Source: Microbacterium proteolyticum (lineage in GTDB: Bacteria > Actinomycetota > Actinomycetes > Actinomycetales > Microbacteriaceae). Taken from it: 64,000 nt of DNA. Positions 1 through 7,584 of this stretch are shown here, piece after piece. The notes under the pieces are model-generated. The model saw only the letters and a list, made by a program, of their open reading frames with translations, was not told the DNA's origin and made no database searches. Each line of letters opens with the position of its first letter. Position 1 is the first letter of the stretch. Both the position numbers and the translations under genes were made by a program. The stretch lies in assembly GCF_030818075.1 (NCBI RefSeq), contig NZ_JAUSZZ010000001.1, positions 186,001-250,000 on the forward strand, read 5' to 3'.

Positions 1-85
1 TCATCACGACGATGCGCAGGTGCGCCAGCGTGCGGTCATCGATGTCGACCGCGTTGGCCACCGTGTCGTAGATGAATCTGCCCAT
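1..85 (-). CDS. DUF7882-family protein, N-terminal fragment cut by window edge
   Basis: The reverse complement of bases 85 to 1 reads from an ATG through about 28 residues beginning MGRFIYDTVANAVDIDD and is still open at the window edge. It closely resembles the start of the neighbouring gene at 200-511 (MGTLYYGDVATPIEIDD, then an RALAHVKVV-like stretch against RTLAHLRIV here). The two are therefore divergent paralogs separated by about 115 bases. This small family is common in Microbacteriaceae and is often annotated as DNA-ligase-like without support. The function is unknown, and the C-terminus lies outside the window. Confidence 0.7.
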   Translation of the reverse strand, partial: MGRFIYDTVANAVDIDDRTLAHLRIVVM

Positions 86-199
86 ACAAGCGAGCCTAGT
101 CGAGGAACGCACAGCGTCATCCGCTTTCCGAGTTGCCATGTCGGCCCACCCGAATCAACCCCTCGGGAGTCTCGTGGGCGCCGCGACTAGCGTGCCGGT

Positions 200-511
200 G
201 TGGGAACGCTTTACTACGGCGACGTCGCGACGCCGATCGAGATCGACGACCGGGCACTGGCGCACGTGAAGGTGGTCATCGCCACCAAGCTGCGCCGCGG
301 CGAGAGCTTCACCCTGTCATGGACGCACGGACCCGACCAGGAGGTCGGGCGCAGCACGGTGTGGCTGCACCCCTCCATCCCGCTGCGCTTCGTGTTCGAC
401 GAACCCGAGCCGGCACTGTTGAGCCGCGCGTGGATCGAAGCACTGGCCACCTCGGCGAACTCGTCCGGAGGCTTGCTCCTGGTCGAGGAACCCGAGCACC
501 CGGGGACCTGA
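200..511 (+). CDS. DUF7882-family small protein
   Basis: This 103-residue protein has a GTG start (GTG GGA ACG CTT TAC TAC). It belongs to the short beta-rich family in which MGxLYYG opens the protein and an IDDRALAHVK segment follows. Database entries for it are often labelled ATP-dependent DNA ligase, but no nucleotidyltransferase motif (KxDG) is present, so that name should not be used. No clear Shine-Dalgarno sequence precedes the start. A divergent paralog begins at base 85. The last codons nearly abut the convergent gene at 513-767. Its biological role is not known. Confidence 0.75.
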   Translation: MGTLYYGDVATPIEIDDRALAHVKVVIATKLRRGESFTLSWTHGPDQEVGRSTVWLHPSIPLRFVFDEPEPALLSRAWIEALATSANSSGGLLLVEEPEHPGT

Positions 512-512
512 C

Positions 513-767
513 TCAGCCGCTGAGCTGATCGAGGATCTCGCGCGCTCCCTCTTCGACCGCAGTCGGCACCACGAGCGGACGACCCGCCGAGAAAGCCTCC
601 CATTCGCGCAGGACGACGCCCTCGACGTGGGCCGGGTCTTCGCGCGGATACTCGGCCCGCAGACGGGCGACGACGTCGCGGAAGGATGCCACGGGCACTC
701 CATCGATTGCGGCGACGACCTCGCGGGGGCCCGCGTCGACGCTCGTATCGACCGCGCGTTCGTCCAT
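513..767 (-). CDS. three-helix bundle dimerization domain protein
   Basis: This acidic 84-residue protein has the pattern of the actinobacterial three-helix bundle dimerization family. An N-terminal stretch leads into RDVVARLRAEYP, a conserved helix start that these proteins place near residue 30, then HVEGVVLREWEAF and a last helix EEGAREILDQL. In larger homologs the domain is attached to other modules; here it stands alone. It converges on the DUF7882 gene with a one-base gap between stop codons. It may mediate dimerization or transcription-linked regulation, but no function is shown. Confidence 0.6.
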   Translation of the reverse strand: MDERAVDTSVDAGPREVVAAIDGVPVASFRDVVARLRAEYPREDPAHVEGVVLREWEAFSAGRPLVVPTAVEEGAREILDQLSG

Positions 768-861
768 GCCTTCATGGTTTCACGCCGCCGGGCGGCGGCC
801 TAATGCTCTCGGGACGAGAAGTTCGGCGATCTACCGAACCGCAGCCGGGGTGACGCCTCGG

Positions 862-1389
862 TCAGTGGGCGGAACCGGCCTCGACGGGGTGCGGGTCGAC
901 CTGGTCGACGGCGTCCTGCAGCCGGCCCAGGCAGGCCATGACCGCCGCGCTCTCTTCCGGCGTCATGTCGACCACGGCGGCCATCATGCGCGAGTGCATC
1001 GACCCGAGGGTCGCCCGCACCTCGGCGTCGCTCTCGGCCGTGGCCACGATGAAGATGCTGCGGCGATCGGTGGGGTGCGGCTCGCGGACCACGTGACCGG
1101 TCTTCTCGAGGCGGTCGACGATCGCGGTGGTCGAAGCCGTGGAGACCCCGAGGTAGCGCGTCAGCTCGCTGGGCGAGACCCGTCGGTTCTGGCCGGCTGC
1201 CTTCAACAGGTAGCGGAGCACGAGGAGCTCGTTCTCCCCCATCGACATCGACTCGCGCGTCCGGCGGCGCATGGCCACCTCCGCGGCGCGATAGACGCGG
1301 AAGGCCTGGAGCACCTCGACGGCTCGCCGACGACGATCCTCCTCGCTGGCGCCGTACCAGTAGCGCGCTGATTCCGACCGGGGTTCCAC
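862..1389 (-). CDS. MarR-family transcriptional regulator
   Basis: This 175-residue winged-helix regulator has a helical N-terminus, then SPSELTRYLGVSTASTTAIVDRLEKTGHV (recognition helix region, about residues 92-121) and the hallmark wing with the DRRS motif (HPTDRRSIFIV). The C-terminal helices would form the dimer interface. It is divergent from a second MarR gene at 1524, and the 134-base gap contains an inverted repeat that is a natural operator. Its target genes and ligand cannot be read from the sequence. Autoregulation and cross-regulation of the two paralogs are likely inferences. Confidence 0.85.
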   Translation of the reverse strand: MEPRSESARYWYGASEEDRRRRAVEVLQAFRVYRAAEVAMRRRTRESMSMGENELLVLRYLLKAAGQNRRVSPSELTRYLGVSTASTTAIVDRLEKTGHVVREPHPTDRRSIFIVATAESDAEVRATLGSMHSRMMAAVVDMTPEESAAVMACLGRLQDAVDQVDPHPVEAGSAH

Positions 1390-1452
1390 CAGGGCATCCT
1401 ACGGCAGCTCCGCCGTCCAGCCCCCTGCCGAGGCGCCGCATCGGCGGGTAGC

Positions 1453-1479
1453 ATCAAATACAACGCTTGGCTACTTGAT
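1453..1479. promoter_or_regulatory. candidate MarR operator between divergent marR genes
   Basis: The arms ATCAAATA (1453-1460) and TACTTGAT (1472-1479) form an ATCAAnTA-N11-TAnTTGAT inverted repeat midway between two divergent MarR genes. Position and symmetry fit a shared MarR operator. Binding is inferred. Confidence 0.5.
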
Positions 1480-1523
1480 CGGAAGTCGAGACACTCACCC
1501 ATCGAGACAACGGAGGAGGCGAG

Positions 1524-2015
1524 ATGCGAAACCCGGCAACGGCGGACGACGTGGTCAAGGCGCTCAACGACCTCACCGACTCGGGGATCGCCTCGGAGCG
1601 CACCGCGTTGCAGTCGCTCGGCATGGGACCGAACGACGCGAAGGTGCTGCGGTTCCTGCTCCAACGCAAGCGTGACGACGAGCCCGTCACTCCGCGCATG
1701 CTGGCATCCATGCTGGGCATCTCGTCCGCGGCCACCACGGCGCTCATCGACCGCCTCGCCGAGAGCGGCTGGGTCGCGCGCGAGCCGTACCCGGGCGACC
1801 GGCGTTCGATCGTGGTGCGCGAGACCATCGATGCCGACTCGCCCGCGCGCCGGATCCTGTCGGTCCGACGCGCCTCCGCGGCCGCGGCCGCCGAGCGTCT
1901 CGGGCCCGCCGAGCGACGGATCGTGGCCGATTTCCTCGAGGACCTCGCGCGCGCCGAGACCGAGGACATGGGCGAGATGTGCCCCCGCGACGACGAAACG
2001 CCCCGCACCTCCTGA
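1524..2015 (+). CDS. MarR-family transcriptional regulator
   Basis: This 163-residue regulator has a strong GGAGGAGG ribosome site six bases before the ATG. The DNA-binding segment TPRMLASMLGISSAATTALIDRL (about residues 55-77) is followed by the MarR wing signature with GDRRSIVV. It is a paralog of the divergent protein at 862-1389; the recognition helices share the SxAxTTAxxDRLxxxGxVxREPxPxDRRS layout. A strong terminator hairpin overlaps its stop codon. Ligand and regulon are unknown. Confidence 0.88.
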   Translation: MRNPATADDVVKALNDLTDSGIASERTALQSLGMGPNDAKVLRFLLQRKRDDEPVTPRMLASMLGISSAATTALIDRLAESGWVAREPYPGDRRSIVVRETIDADSPARRILSVRRASAAAAAERLGPAERRIVADFLEDLARAETEDMGEMCPRDDETPRTS

Positions 2016-2029
2016 GAGGTGTCGGGGCG
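1999..2029. terminator. hairpin terminator overlapping the marR stop codon
   Basis: CGCCCCGCACCTC and GAGGTGTCGGGGCG form a nearly perfect stem with a CTGA loop. The TGA of the MarR gene lies in the loop region. It can serve the plus-strand marR and the convergent DUF3072 gene at 2052. Confidence 0.65.
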
Positions 2030-2051
2030 CTCGCGCGTCCGCTCACTCGGT

Positions 2052-2282
2052 CTAACGGCCGGTCTCGGACTGCAGACGCTCGATCTGCTCGGATGCTTCT
2101 GCTTTGGTCAGGTCGGCGGGGATCTCCTCGCCCGCCTCGCGGGCCAGGGTGTCGAGGTAGCTGCGCTGCGGAGCGGTCATCGGCTCGTCACCGGTGACCC
2201 AGTCGGAGGGGTCCTTCTCGGCGGGGTTGTCACCCTCGCGAACGGCGCCCAGGGTCTCTTCTTCACGGGAGGAATCGCTCAT
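2052..2282 (-). CDS. DUF3072 domain-containing protein
   Basis: This small, very acidic 76-residue protein has the DUF3072 core: DWVTGDEPMTAPQRSYLDTLAREAGEEIP followed by TKAEASEQIERLQ (about residues 27-72). The fold resembles a short SAP or helix-extended-helix unit. The family is common in actinobacteria, is soluble, and has no assigned activity. It lies alone between convergent marR and a divergent hydrolase gene. Confidence 0.8.
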   Translation of the reverse strand: MSDSSREEETLGAVREGDNPAEKDPSDWVTGDEPMTAPQRSYLDTLAREAGEEIPADLTKAEASEQIERLQSETGR

Positions 2283-2360
2283 GGCCCGAGGCTAGGCGGC
2301 ACGTGCGACACCACCCCCGGGATTGACAGCGCGTCCAGGGGCGTACGGCATCCTGGTCGG

Positions 2361-3326
2361 ATGCCGGATGACTCACGCCCCGTCGATGTGCAGGTCGAGA
2401 CCTTCCACCGCGGACCGGCGCGTACGCGCGTCACGCGGGTGGGCACGGGGGCGACGACGGGGCGGTCCTTCGTGCTCGTCGCCGGAATCGGCGTCGCCTC
2501 GACCTACTTCGAGTTCCTGGCTCCCCTCCTGGCCGAGGAGGGCGACGTCTACGCCCTCGATCTGCCCGGCTTCGGCGGGGTACCGGCATCCGGCGAGCAC
2601 CCGACACCGCGGTTCTTCGCCGACCAGGTGGAGGGGGTCATCGATCACTACGGCCTCGCCGACCCCGTCCTGATCGGGCATTCGATGGGGACGCAGGTCG
2701 TCACCGAGGTGCTCGCCCGACGGCACGACCTCTCGCACGCGGTGCTGGTGAGTCCGGTCGTCGACGAGACCGAGGCGAACGCGCTGCTGCAGGCCGTGCG
2801 CTTCGCACAGTCGACCGTGCGCGAGTCGGTGCACATCGCGCTGCTGGCCGTGTCGGCGTACCTCCTCTGCGGCTTCCTCTATTTCTTCGAGACGCTGCCG
2901 CACATGCTGCGGTACCGCATCTCGGACCGCATCGGCGCGGGTCGCGCCACCGTTCTGCTCATCCGCGGCGAGTTCGACCGCCCCTCGCCCCGTCGGCTGC
3001 ACTCGCGACTCGTGGCCCGCGCAGCCTCCGGCCGTCGCTGGGAGATCGAGGGCGCCGCGCACTGCGTCGTCAACAGTCATGCGGTCGGTGTCGCCCGGCT
3101 GACGATGAGCCACGTCCGCGACGAGCTCTCCTCGAAGGGACGGATGCCGGCCGCCGACGCCGCCGTGCCGCCCGCCGCGCACGCCGACGTGCGCATGGTG
3201 CTCGGCGCGATGGCGAGCCGCCTCGCGGAGTGGGTCAGCGCCGCCCGGAAGGACGAGCACGGCGTCGAACGGGCCAAGGCTCGCCACGCGCGCGTGCTGT
3301 GGAATGCGTACCGCCCCTCGCGATGA
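2361..3326 (+). CDS. alpha/beta-fold hydrolase
   Basis: I chose the ATG at 2361 (MPDDSRPVDVQVE) because upstream codons read through the neighbouring DUF3072 promoter region. The 321-residue protein shows the alpha/beta hydrolase pattern: a beta-strand VLVAGIGVAST with the oxyanion region, LDLPGFGG, and the nucleophile elbow GHSMGTQ (Ser near residue 110). Later come the acid strand LLIRGEFDRPSP and a catalytic histidine in GAAHCVVNSH. All three triad residues can be placed. Substrate specificity cannot be deduced. The C-terminal 70 residues after the His are an extra helical tail. Confidence 0.8.
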   Translation: MPDDSRPVDVQVETFHRGPARTRVTRVGTGATTGRSFVLVAGIGVASTYFEFLAPLLAEEGDVYALDLPGFGGVPASGEHPTPRFFADQVEGVIDHYGLADPVLIGHSMGTQVVTEVLARRHDLSHAVLVSPVVDETEANALLQAVRFAQSTVRESVHIALLAVSAYLLCGFLYFFETLPHMLRYRISDRIGAGRATVLLIRGEFDRPSPRRLHSRLVARAASGRRWEIEGAAHCVVNSHAVGVARLTMSHVRDELSSKGRMPAADAAVPPAAHADVRMVLGAMASRLAEWVSAARKDEHGVERAKARHARVLWNAYRPSR

Positions 3327-3425
3327 GAGGTACCCCGGTCTGCGCGGGCGGGCAACCCCCGCGACGGCAATGGCCCCAGAGCCCACCATGGTGACGGTGC
3401 CGTCCCTCCCCCGCGCCACCCGTTC

Positions 3426-4529
3426 ATGAAGCTGCCCGCATCCCTGGATCCCCGCCGCTGGTGGGCCGATGCGGTGACCCCCGACCGCCTGCTGCTCGCC
3501 GCGAAGACCGCGGCGGCGGCGGCTCTGGCCTGGTATCTGGCGCCCTTCGTGCCGCTCGCGCAGAGCGAGTACTCCTACTACGCCCCGCTGGGCGTGCTGG
3601 TGAGCATGTACCCCACGGTCGCCCGCTCCGCCTCCAGCGGTCTGCAGGCGGTCGCGGGCCTCGCGCTCGGCATCGGGCTCGGGCTCGCGAGCCTGGCGGC
3701 GGTCGGTCTGGGGGTCAGCCGCATCGCAGCGGTGGCCGCCGTCATCCTCGCGGGGGTGCTGCTGGCGGGTGTGCGCGCGCTCGGCGCGGGTCGGGACTGG
3801 GTCGCGATCGCGGCACTGTTCGTGCTCCTGCTGGGTGGTGCCGACCCCGACGGCTACTCGCTGTCGTATCTCATGACGATGGCCTTCGGGGTGCTCGTGG
3901 GAGTCGTGGTGAACCTCGTCGTCGTGCCGCCCCTGCGCGTCGGGCGCGCCGACGCCCGGCTCTCGCGTCTGCGTGATGACCTCGGCGAGGCCCTCGGCGG
4001 GATCGCCGCGTCGCTCGCCGGCCGCACCTTCGATCCCGACGCCGCAGACGCCGCCACCGCGCGGCTGACGGGCACCCTGGCCGATGTGCGCGACGAGGTC
4101 GAACTGGCGGACGAGAGCCGCCGCTACAACCCGCGAAGCCGGCGCCTGCGGGTTCCGCGCGGTCTCAACGGTCGCCGCCTCGAGGCGCTCAGCGCCACCG
4201 CAGACGCCACCCGCGAACTTTCGTCGGCACTCGCGCGCCTGACCGCCGGACCCGACGCCGACACCGGTCTGCCCGGCGACGCCCGGCGAGCCCTGGCCAC
4301 GGCCATCGAGGCGGTGGCGCATCTCGTGACCGCACCCCCCGAGCCCGACGCGACCGCGGCGCCGCTCCGCTCCGCGGAGCGCGCCCTCGCCGGATACACC
4401 GATCGCCTGCGAGCGCTCGAGGCGCACCAGGAACCGCTCGACGCCTGGGAGGCCGCGGTGAGCCTTCGTCGGGTGATCGCCGCGAGCGTGCCGTTCTCCA
4501 CATCGGATGCCGACGCCCGGGGCCGCTGA
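3426..4529 (+). CDS. FUSC/aromatic-acid-exporter-type membrane protein
   Basis: This 367-residue protein has an N-terminal membrane half with about six hydrophobic segments, starting with LLLAAKTAAAAALAWYLAPF and followed by GLALGIGLGLASLAAVGLGV and VAIAALFVLLLGG (about residues 20-170). A long helical, Arg/Glu/Ala-rich cytoplasmic tail follows. This is the architecture of the fusaric-acid-resistance (FUSC, YccS/AaeB-like) family of efflux proteins, in a half-length form that would have to dimerize. The substrate is unknown. No good ribosome site precedes the ATG. Confidence 0.7.
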   Translation: MKLPASLDPRRWWADAVTPDRLLLAAKTAAAAALAWYLAPFVPLAQSEYSYYAPLGVLVSMYPTVARSASSGLQAVAGLALGIGLGLASLAAVGLGVSRIAAVAAVILAGVLLAGVRALGAGRDWVAIAALFVLLLGGADPDGYSLSYLMTMAFGVLVGVVVNLVVVPPLRVGRADARLSRLRDDLGEALGGIAASLAGRTFDPDAADAATARLTGTLADVRDEVELADESRRYNPRSRRLRVPRGLNGRRLEALSATADATRELSSALARLTAGPDADTGLPGDARRALATAIEAVAHLVTAPPEPDATAAPLRSAERALAGYTDRLRALEAHQEPLDAWEAAVSLRRVIAASVPFSTSDADARGR

Positions 4530-4609
4530 GACGTCTCGCTGCCGGCATTCGCGAGGACGACGGCATCCCGATGTCCAGCGGGTCTCGCGTCAGAGGAGAA
4601 CCGGACGCG

Positions 4610-5779
4610 TCAGCCTGTCGCCAGCGGCACGCGCAGGATCTCGTCGTCGCTGCCGCCGGCGCGGTCGGTGTCGCTCGTGACGAACCACAGGTCGCCGTCG
4701 GGAGAGAGCACGGCGTCCCGCAGACGCCCGAACTCCCCCACGAAGTACTCCCGCGCCGAGACGGGATCGGCCGTCGGGACGACCCGGAGCCGCTGTCCAC
4801 GGAGATTCGCGATGATCACCGACCCCTCCACCACCGCGAGACCGCTCGGACTGGCGTCCGCGGGCGCCCACTGCTGAACCGGGTCGATGAACCCCTCCCG
4901 TCCGCCGATCCCCTCGACCTCGGGCCACCCGTAGTTGGCGCCCGGCTCGATGATGTTCAGCTCGTCCCAGGTGTCCTGCCCGAACTCCGATGCGAACATC
5001 GTGCCGTCGGCATCCCATCCGATGCCCTGCGGGTTGCGGTGGCCCAGGCTCCACACCGGCGACCCGGGGAACGGATTGTCGTCGGGGATCCCGCCGTCGG
5101 GCGTGACGCGCAGGATCTTGCCTCCGAGCGACTCGGGGTTCTGCGCGGCGCCGGGGTCGGCCGCATCCCCCGCCGTCACGTAGAGCATGCCGTCGGGCCC
5201 GAAGGCGATGCGCCCGCCGTTGTGGATGCCGGCGGACGGGATGCCGTCGATCACGATCTGCGCCGACCCGAGCGAGAACGATCCGGGCTCCCCCTCGAGA
5301 GCGAAACGCAGAACGCGATTGCCGTCGGCGGTGGTGAGGTAGGCGAAGACGGCATCGTCGGCGTAGGCGATGCCGAGCAGTCCCCCCTCCCCGCGCGCGG
5401 CGACATCGGGAACCTCGCCCACGACACGGGTCTGCCCGCCCGCGATCTCGAGGATCTCGCCAGTGTCGCGCTGGCTCACCAGCGCCGTGTCGTCGACGAA
5501 GGCCACCGACCATGGCGTCGTGAACCCGGATGCCACGACCTCGGGCGCGCCGGCCGGGAAGACGGCTCCGGGCGTCGATGCGGCCGGACTCGCGCTCGGC
5601 GCGAGGGTCGGCGCGGAGGGCGTCGGCGCGGCCGGGGTCACGGCATCCGTCTCCCTCTCCCCGACGCAGCCGGCGAGCGCGACGAGGGAGAGCACGAGAC
5701 CCACCGCGGAGGAGCGCCGGGCGCGACGACCGCCAGGGGTCGAGCGCCGGGCGGAGCGGGGTTCTGCGACGTCGATCAT
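4610..5779 (-). CDS. PQQ-dependent sugar dehydrogenase, lipoprotein
   Basis: The start at 5779 (MIDVAEPRSARR) gives 389 residues with a basic N-region, a hydrophobic stretch and a lipobox LAGC near residue 40, so a lipid-anchored exported enzyme is expected. The mature part has the soluble glucose/sorbosone dehydrogenase six-bladed propeller signatures: TPWSVAFVDD, EGGLLGIAY, IHNGGRIAFGPDGMLYV (likely catalytic His), SLGHRNPQGI and GANYGWP. These enzymes oxidize aldose sugars with PQQ, passing electrons to the membrane. A Thr/Ala/Pro linker follows the lipobox. Whether the host makes PQQ is unknown, and the substrate is not determinable. Confidence 0.82.
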   Translation of the reverse strand: MIDVAEPRSARRSTPGGRRARRSSAVGLVLSLVALAGCVGERETDAVTPAAPTPSAPTLAPSASPAASTPGAVFPAGAPEVVASGFTTPWSVAFVDDTALVSQRDTGEILEIAGGQTRVVGEVPDVAARGEGGLLGIAYADDAVFAYLTTADGNRVLRFALEGEPGSFSLGSAQIVIDGIPSAGIHNGGRIAFGPDGMLYVTAGDAADPGAAQNPESLGGKILRVTPDGGIPDDNPFPGSPVWSLGHRNPQGIGWDADGTMFASEFGQDTWDELNIIEPGANYGWPEVEGIGGREGFIDPVQQWAPADASPSGLAVVEGSVIIANLRGQRLRVVPTADPVSAREYFVGEFGRLRDAVLSPDGDLWFVTSDTDRAGGSDDEILRVPLATG

Positions 5780-5867
5780 GGGGCCTCCTCGGCGCGGCGG
5801 TCGCGTCCGTCCTACCCGCCGCACCTGCGAGCACCCCGGGAGTTGCGCCCGCGCCCGTCGACCTGCG

Positions 5868-6671
5868 TCACATCTGCGCGTAGCGCGCGCGGGCGAAACA
5901 GAACACGCCGTACACGACGAGACCCGCGCCCACCAGCCACAGCACGACCTGGCCGAACGGGAGTCCGGCGAGCGAACGCAGGGCCGAGTCGATCCCGCCG
6001 GCGGTGTTCGGGTCGTGCGTGAACGCCGCCACGACGAAGAGGATGCCCGCCACCCCGACCGCGATGCCCTTGGCGACGTAGCCGACGGTGCCGAAGGTGC
6101 GGATGCCGCGGCCCCGGTTCCCGCTCGGGATCGACATGTGCTTCTTGAAGGCACGCGTGACGCCGCGGATGACGAACGCGACGCCGATCGCGGCGACTCC
6201 CAGCCCCACGATCACGAGGAGGGCCACGCCTCCCGGCATGGCGAGCACCTGCGCGGTCAGCGTCTTGGACGACTCCGCCGACTCCGACCTTCCGCCCACG
6301 GCGAGTGTGAACGCCGTCGCGGCGATGGCGATGTAGGCCACCGCGGTGCCGACGAACTTGGCGCGGTGCGCCCACCGCTTCTTGGCATCCCCGTCATGCT
6401 CGACGACAGCCTCGGCGATCTGCCAGACCGCGAGAGCGGCCAGGCCCACGACGATCACCCACAACAACAGAGGTCCGAACGGCGTGTCCCGCACCTGCTG
6501 GAGCGCACCGCTCTGGTCGGCGTTCTCGCCCCCGCCGCCGGTAGCGATGCCGATGGCGATCAGGCCGATCACCAGGTGCAGGAGCCCGAGCACGACATAG
6601 CCGACACGGGCGGCGACTTCGAACGGACGGGAGTCCTGGACCTTGTCGGCGGCAGCGGATGCGGAAGTCAT
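5868..6671 (-). CDS. DUF1206 membrane protein
   Basis: This 267-residue integral membrane protein is built from three DUF1206 repeats, each with two membrane helices. Repeat openings are VGYVVLGLLHLVIG, AKFVGTAVAYIAIA and FGTVGYVAKGIAVG. Between repeats lie short charged loops, such as EAVVEHDGDAKKRW and HMSIPSGNRG. The family is widespread in actinobacteria and has no assigned function. It is followed 16 bases away by the minus-strand PAP2 gene but is separately transcribed or distal to it. Confidence 0.85.
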   Translation of the reverse strand: MTSASAAADKVQDSRPFEVAARVGYVVLGLLHLVIGLIAIGIATGGGGENADQSGALQQVRDTPFGPLLLWVIVVGLAALAVWQIAEAVVEHDGDAKKRWAHRAKFVGTAVAYIAIAATAFTLAVGGRSESAESSKTLTAQVLAMPGGVALLVIVGLGVAAIGVAFVIRGVTRAFKKHMSIPSGNRGRGIRTFGTVGYVAKGIAVGVAGILFVVAAFTHDPNTAGGIDSALRSLAGLPFGQVVLWLVGAGLVVYGVFCFARARYAQM

Positions 6672-6687
6672 CCGCGAACGGTATCGC

Positions 6688-7368
6688 TCACTCGGGCGAC
6701 CGGGAAAGGCGTTGCGCCCGGCGCACGCGCCACACCTCGATCAGCGCCCACACAAGGGTCGCGACGGCCACGCCCTCGAGGAAGCCGGCCACGACGTCCG
6801 ACAACCAGTGGGCGTGCAGGTAGGTGCGGCTCCACATCATCAGCACCACCCACACCGTCCCGGCCGCCCAGACCCACCGGCGGCGGAGGATCAGCCCGAG
6901 GGTGATCACGATGGTGGTCGCCACGGCGGTGTGGCCGGAGGGGAAGGAGGTCGCCATGGTCTCGGCGAGGGAGCCGGTCGGCCGGGCGCGCGCGATGACC
7001 GCCGCCAGGGGCGCACCGATGAGCACCACCAGCGCGATGGCTCCTCCGACGTTCAGCGCGTCCCACGGGCGTCGCCGCAGGAGGAAGACGATCGTCGTCG
7101 CGACGCCGATGACGATCATGCCGATGGTGCCGCCCACGATCGCGGGGACCCACGCGACCAGGACCCCGATCGGATGGGCGAGTGCCGACATCGCATCGTC
7201 CCACCACTCGTCGACCGGGAGCGGCGCCGATCCACTGAGCTCGACGGCGAAACGCAGGCCCACGAACAGCACGGTCGCGATCACCCCGGCCACGAGGGCG
7301 ACCGGTCGGCGGTGATCCGCCAGCGGGCGGTCGGGGAGCACGGCGGCGTCGTCGGTGGTGGCATCCAT
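6688..7368 (-). CDS. PAP2-superfamily phosphatase, membrane-bound
   Basis: The start at 7368 (MDATTDDAAVLPDRPL) is preferred to an upstream in-frame ATG because the longer N-terminus is basic and low in complexity. The protein has about six membrane segments and the three PAP2 motifs: ARARPTGS (motif C1 arginine-proline), FPSGHTA (C2) and SRTYLHAHWLSDV (C3, with its two histidines and Asp). Family members dephosphorylate lipid phosphates such as phosphatidic acid, phosphatidylglycerol phosphate or undecaprenyl pyrophosphate at the outer membrane face. The exact lipid is unknown. Confidence 0.85.
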   Translation of the reverse strand: MDATTDDAAVLPDRPLADHRRPVALVAGVIATVLFVGLRFAVELSGSAPLPVDEWWDDAMSALAHPIGVLVAWVPAIVGGTIGMIVIGVATTIVFLLRRRPWDALNVGGAIALVVLIGAPLAAVIARARPTGSLAETMATSFPSGHTAVATTIVITLGLILRRRWVWAAGTVWVVLMMWSRTYLHAHWLSDVVAGFLEGVAVATLVWALIEVWRVRRAQRLSRSPE

Positions 7369-7584
7369 GCCGGAATCCTGCCAGGGCCGATCACGCGACC
7401 GGGAGCGCTTGCATCCGGCAGACGCATCGCTCTCCGGCGGGCGTCCCCGGCCGACCTGGCGTTTCACGAGTGTTTCCGCACGTGAAATCCCGGCAACGAC
7501 TGCCCGATCCGGCTCGATCAGTGTTCAGTCAGGGCTTAACGTCGTGCTCACCGGGGGCGACCGAGGCCGCCCTCGCGGGAGGGG

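Noticed and set aside
2373..4427. 684-residue minus-strand open frame across the hydrolase and FUSC genes
   Set aside because: Rich in Arg, Gly, His and Gln with no family pattern; it is the antisense shadow of two well-supported plus-strand genes in high-GC DNA.
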